A stretch of 64,000 bases of DNA from Ectothiorhodospiraceae bacterium. GTDB taxonomy: Bacteria; Pseudomonadota; Gammaproteobacteria; HK1. Under the pieces are notes generated by a model that worked only from the letters and a program-made list of their open reading frames with translations, did no database searches and was not told where the DNA came from. The translations under genes and the position numbers were made by a program. Shown here in pieces: positions 62,003-64,000 of the stretch (the stretch's first letter is position 1; every line of letters starts with the position of its first letter). The DNA lies in NCBI GenBank assembly GCA_024234875.1, contig JACKNM010000018.1, positions 1 through 64,000 on the forward strand, written 5' to 3'.

Positions 62003-63292
62003 TCAGCGCGGGTTGCGGCGCGCGCGCAGGAAGTCGCCGAGCTCGTAGGCCCAGTAGGTGAGCTGCGCCGCCGCCGAGCCCAGCCACCCGCCGGTCGGCG
62101 TCAGACCGAACGGGGCGAGCAGTCGGTAACGGTCGTCGCCCTCGGCAATCGCTCCGGCCAGCATCTCACCGGCCATCGCGGTGGTGTTGAGGCCGTGACC
62201 ACCGAATCCCATCGCGTGCCAGACCCCGGGGGCGGTGGTGCCGACCTGGGGCATCTTGTGGACCGCGTAGCTCATCAGTCCGCTCCAGGCGGAGTCGGCG
62301 CGCACGCCCGCGAGCTGCGGATACACGTGCACCAGATCACCGAGCATCATCCGTCCCAGGCGCCCCGGCTCGGAGCGGCGCGCGCTGATGCGCCCGCCCC
62401 ACAAGATCCTGGTGTCGTCGAGCGCGCGGTAGTAGTCGTTGGCGAAGCGATCGTCGGAGATCGAGTAGCGCACGCGGATGGCGCTCGCCAACCGCTCGGC
62501 GCCGAGCGGCTCGGTCGCGACCACATAGGTCGCGATGGGAACGATGGCGCTGGCGAGCCGGCGGTGGAGCGCGCCGATATAACCCCCACAGGCGAAGACC
62601 ACGTGGCGAGCGCGCACGGTGGCGCGCGCGGTCCGCACGACCTTCTCCGCGCCCGCGAGATCGTGGTGCGTCACCGCGCTCTCCTCGGCGACCCGTCCGC
62701 CGGCGCGGGCGACCGCATCGGCGAGGCCCCGACAGTAGTCGAGGGGCTGGATCTGGACGCTCGCGGGATGGAACGTCGCGTCGAAGTAGCGTGGGCTCAG
62801 GAGCGCGGCGCGCACCCGCTCTCGCGGCCAGATCTCCCAGCGCACCCCGAAATCGCGCGCCATGCGCTCGACGGTCCGCTCGAGCGCCGCGCGATCGTCG
62901 AACCACGACGGGCGCAGGCTGCCCTCGATGACCGGCCCGCAGTCGATGCCGTGGCCCTCGATGCGCTCGCGTACCCGCGCCACCCCGTCGGCGCTCAGCC
63001 GGTAGAGCTCGCGGGCCTGGTCGAGCCCGACGCGCGCCACCAGACGCGTGAGTGGCAGCGCGAAGCCGGCGCCGAGGAAGCCGCCATTCCGGCCCGAGGC
63101 GCCCCAGCCGACGCGGTTCGCCTCCAGCACCACCACGTCGCGTCCACGCTCGACGAGCGACATCGCGGTCGACAGCCCGGCGAGCCCGCCACCGATCACG
63201 CAGACGTCGGTCTCGACGTCGTGGTCGAGCGGCGGTCGCTCGCCGCTCGGACGCGCGTTGCGCGCATACCAGGTGCTCGGATACTCGCTCAC
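62003..63292 (-). CDS. FAD-dependent oxidoreductase, PuuB-like (gamma-glutamylputrescine oxidase type)
   Basis: DAO-family flavoenzyme of 429 residues. The N-terminal Rossmann dinucleotide motif is DVCVIGGGLAGLSTAMSLVERG, followed by VGWGASGRNGGFLGAG. WYARNARPSGERPPLDHDVE is typical of PuuB and PauB oxidases. Near the C-terminus MPQVGTTAPGVWHAMGFGGHGLNTTAM gives the second FAD contact. It probably oxidises a gamma-glutamyl-amine, completing a Puu-type route with the ligase at 28611 and the aminotransferase at 30079, although it is 30 kb away. It is 24 bases upstream of the DapC-like gene end. Confidence 0.88.
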   Translation of the reverse strand: MSEYPSTWYARNARPSGERPPLDHDVETDVCVIGGGLAGLSTAMSLVERGRDVVVLEANRVGWGASGRNGGFLGAGFALPLTRLVARVGLDQARELYRLSADGVARVRERIEGHGIDCGPVIEGSLRPSWFDDRAALERTVERMARDFGVRWEIWPRERVRAALLSPRYFDATFHPASVQIQPLDYCRGLADAVARAGGRVAEESAVTHHDLAGAEKVVRTARATVRARHVVFACGGYIGALHRRLASAIVPIATYVVATEPLGAERLASAIRVRYSISDDRFANDYYRALDDTRILWGGRISARRSEPGRLGRMMLGDLVHVYPQLAGVRADSAWSGLMSYAVHKMPQVGTTAPGVWHAMGFGGHGLNTTAMAGEMLAGAIAEGDDRYRLLAPFGLTPTGGWLGSAAAQLTYWAYELGDFLRARRNPR

Positions 63293-63316
63293 TCGATCGA
63301 CCTCGTGGCCATTCGC

Positions 63317-64000
63317 TCAGCCGAGGGTCGCCGCGATGCGGCCGAGCCCCTCGCGCGTGGTGTCGAGGTCCGGGACGAGCGCCACCCGCAGGAAGTCGTC
63401 GCCAGGGTAGGTGCCATCGGGGCTCGCCTCGCTCATGTAGCGCCCCGGCATCACCCGGACCCCGGCCTCGGCCCACAGCCGCCGCGCCGCCTCCACGCTG
63501 TCGCCGACCTCCAGCCACAGGAACATGCCGCCTTCCGGCATGAAGAACCCGAAGCGGTTGCCGAGCATGCGCGCGGCGAGCTCGAACTTCTCCCGGTACA
63601 GCGCGCGCGACGCCTCGACGTGGGCCTCGTCGCGCCACAGCGCGGCCGACGCGATCTGGATCGGCTCCGGGATCGCGACGCCCCCGACCTCGCGAAGCGC
63701 GAGGAAGTCGCGCACGAGCGCGGGATCGCCGGCGACGAATCCGGAACGAAAGCCGGGCAGGTTCGACCGCTTCGACAACGAGTGGAAGACCAGCACCCGG
63801 TCGGTGTCGCCACCGAGGCGGGCGCAGGCCTCCATCGCCCCCGGCGGCGGCCGATCGACGTAGACCTCCGCGTAGCACTCGTCGACCAGCACCACGAACC
63901 GGTGCTCACGCGCGAGGCGGATCAGACGCTCGAGATAGGGCAGGCCCGCCACCACGCCCTGCGGATTCGCCGGGCTGCACAGGAAGAACGCCCGGAGGCG
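63317..64000 (-). CDS. Class I aminotransferase, DapC-like, C-terminal part
   Basis: The reading frame runs off the window at 64000, so about 227 C-terminal residues are seen and the N-terminus lies beyond. Visible are CSPANPQGVV (Asn for the PLP ring), VVLVDECYAEVYVDRPPP, and the Schiff-base lysine in FHSLSKRSNLPGFRSGFVAGDP, followed by GGMFLWLEVGDS and FLRVALVPD. The SLSKRSN-PG-RSG pattern is characteristic of N-succinyldiaminopimelate aminotransferase (DapC) and near relatives. In this context it could instead act on an amine-derived aldehyde or keto acid. The apparent start at 63955 is not the true start. Confidence 0.85.
   Translation of the reverse strand, partial: RLRAFFLCSPANPQGVVAGLPYLERLIRLAREHRFVVLVDECYAEVYVDRPPPGAMEACARLGGDTDRVLVFHSLSKRSNLPGFRSGFVAGDPALVRDFLALREVGGVAIPEPIQIASAALWRDEAHVEASRALYREKFELAARMLGNRFGFFMPEGGMFLWLEVGDSVEAARRLWAEAGVRVMPGRYMSEASPDGTYPGDDFLRVALVPDLDTTREGLGRIAATLG

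Overview
The window reads as chromosome of a high-GC (roughly 70% by eye) gammaproteobacterium. MutH, an HdfR-type LysR regulator, an RpoH with its RpoH box and the cluster nrdR-ribD-ribE-ribH-nusB-thiL-pgpA all point to that class. TRAP-TAXI transport and several nitrogen-compound catabolic genes would suit a free-living aquatic lineage, but that is inference. No rRNA, tRNA, CRISPR array, prophage or insertion sequence was seen.

Layout. 1-3.1 kb: the end of an Mla/MCE lipid-transport operon (permease tail, ATPase, MCE protein, auxiliary lipoprotein), then a convergent glycine-zipper lipoprotein. 3.4-8.4 kb: a heat-shock neighbourhood with groES-groEL (strong terminator and a near-consensus sigma-32 promoter), a divergent hdfR and rpoH. 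8.6-11.7 kb: cardiolipin synthase, an endonuclease/exonuclease/phosphatase-family protein and small envelope or unknown proteins. 11.9-18.9 kb: the nrdR-riboflavin-nusB-thiL-pgpA cluster, a lytic transglycosylase, a second ThiL-like gene and mutH. The two ThiL-like proteins lack complementary sets of catalytic motifs. 18.9-19.6 kb: a decayed VapBC module. 19.6-28.2 kb, minus strand: the Anbu proteasome-like protease with its alpha-E, ATP-grasp and transglutaminase partners, then a glutamine cyclotransferase and a class V aminotransferase.

28.6-32.6 kb: a glutamine-synthetase-like ligase, a class III aminotransferase and a P1-family peptidase, which look like polyamine or amino-compound catabolism. 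32.7-39.4 kb: an HD-GYP response regulator overlapping a 1833-residue hybrid histidine kinase. 39.4-45 kb: a class V aminotransferase, two amidohydrolases and an amidase. 45-47 kb: two related exported proteins, one with thrombospondin type 3 calcium-binding repeats. 47.1-58.4 kb: a second catabolic block (SMP-30, creatinase-like M24 protein, TPP enzyme, PEP mutase/isocitrate lyase-family lyase, TRAP-TAXI transporter, MFS exporter and an amidohydrolase paralogous to the one at 40.6 kb). 58.4-64 kb: a GST, a tandem pair of unrecognised paralogues, a polysaccharide deacetylase, a PuuB-like oxidase and the C-terminal part of a DapC-like aminotransferase.

Four copies of an imperfect palindrome of about 35 bp lie in intergenic gaps, near gene ends. 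The best candidates for undescribed biology are the complementary ThiL pair (15.2-18.2 kb), the tandem paralogues at 59.4-61.1 kb and the paired exported proteins at 45-47 kb.
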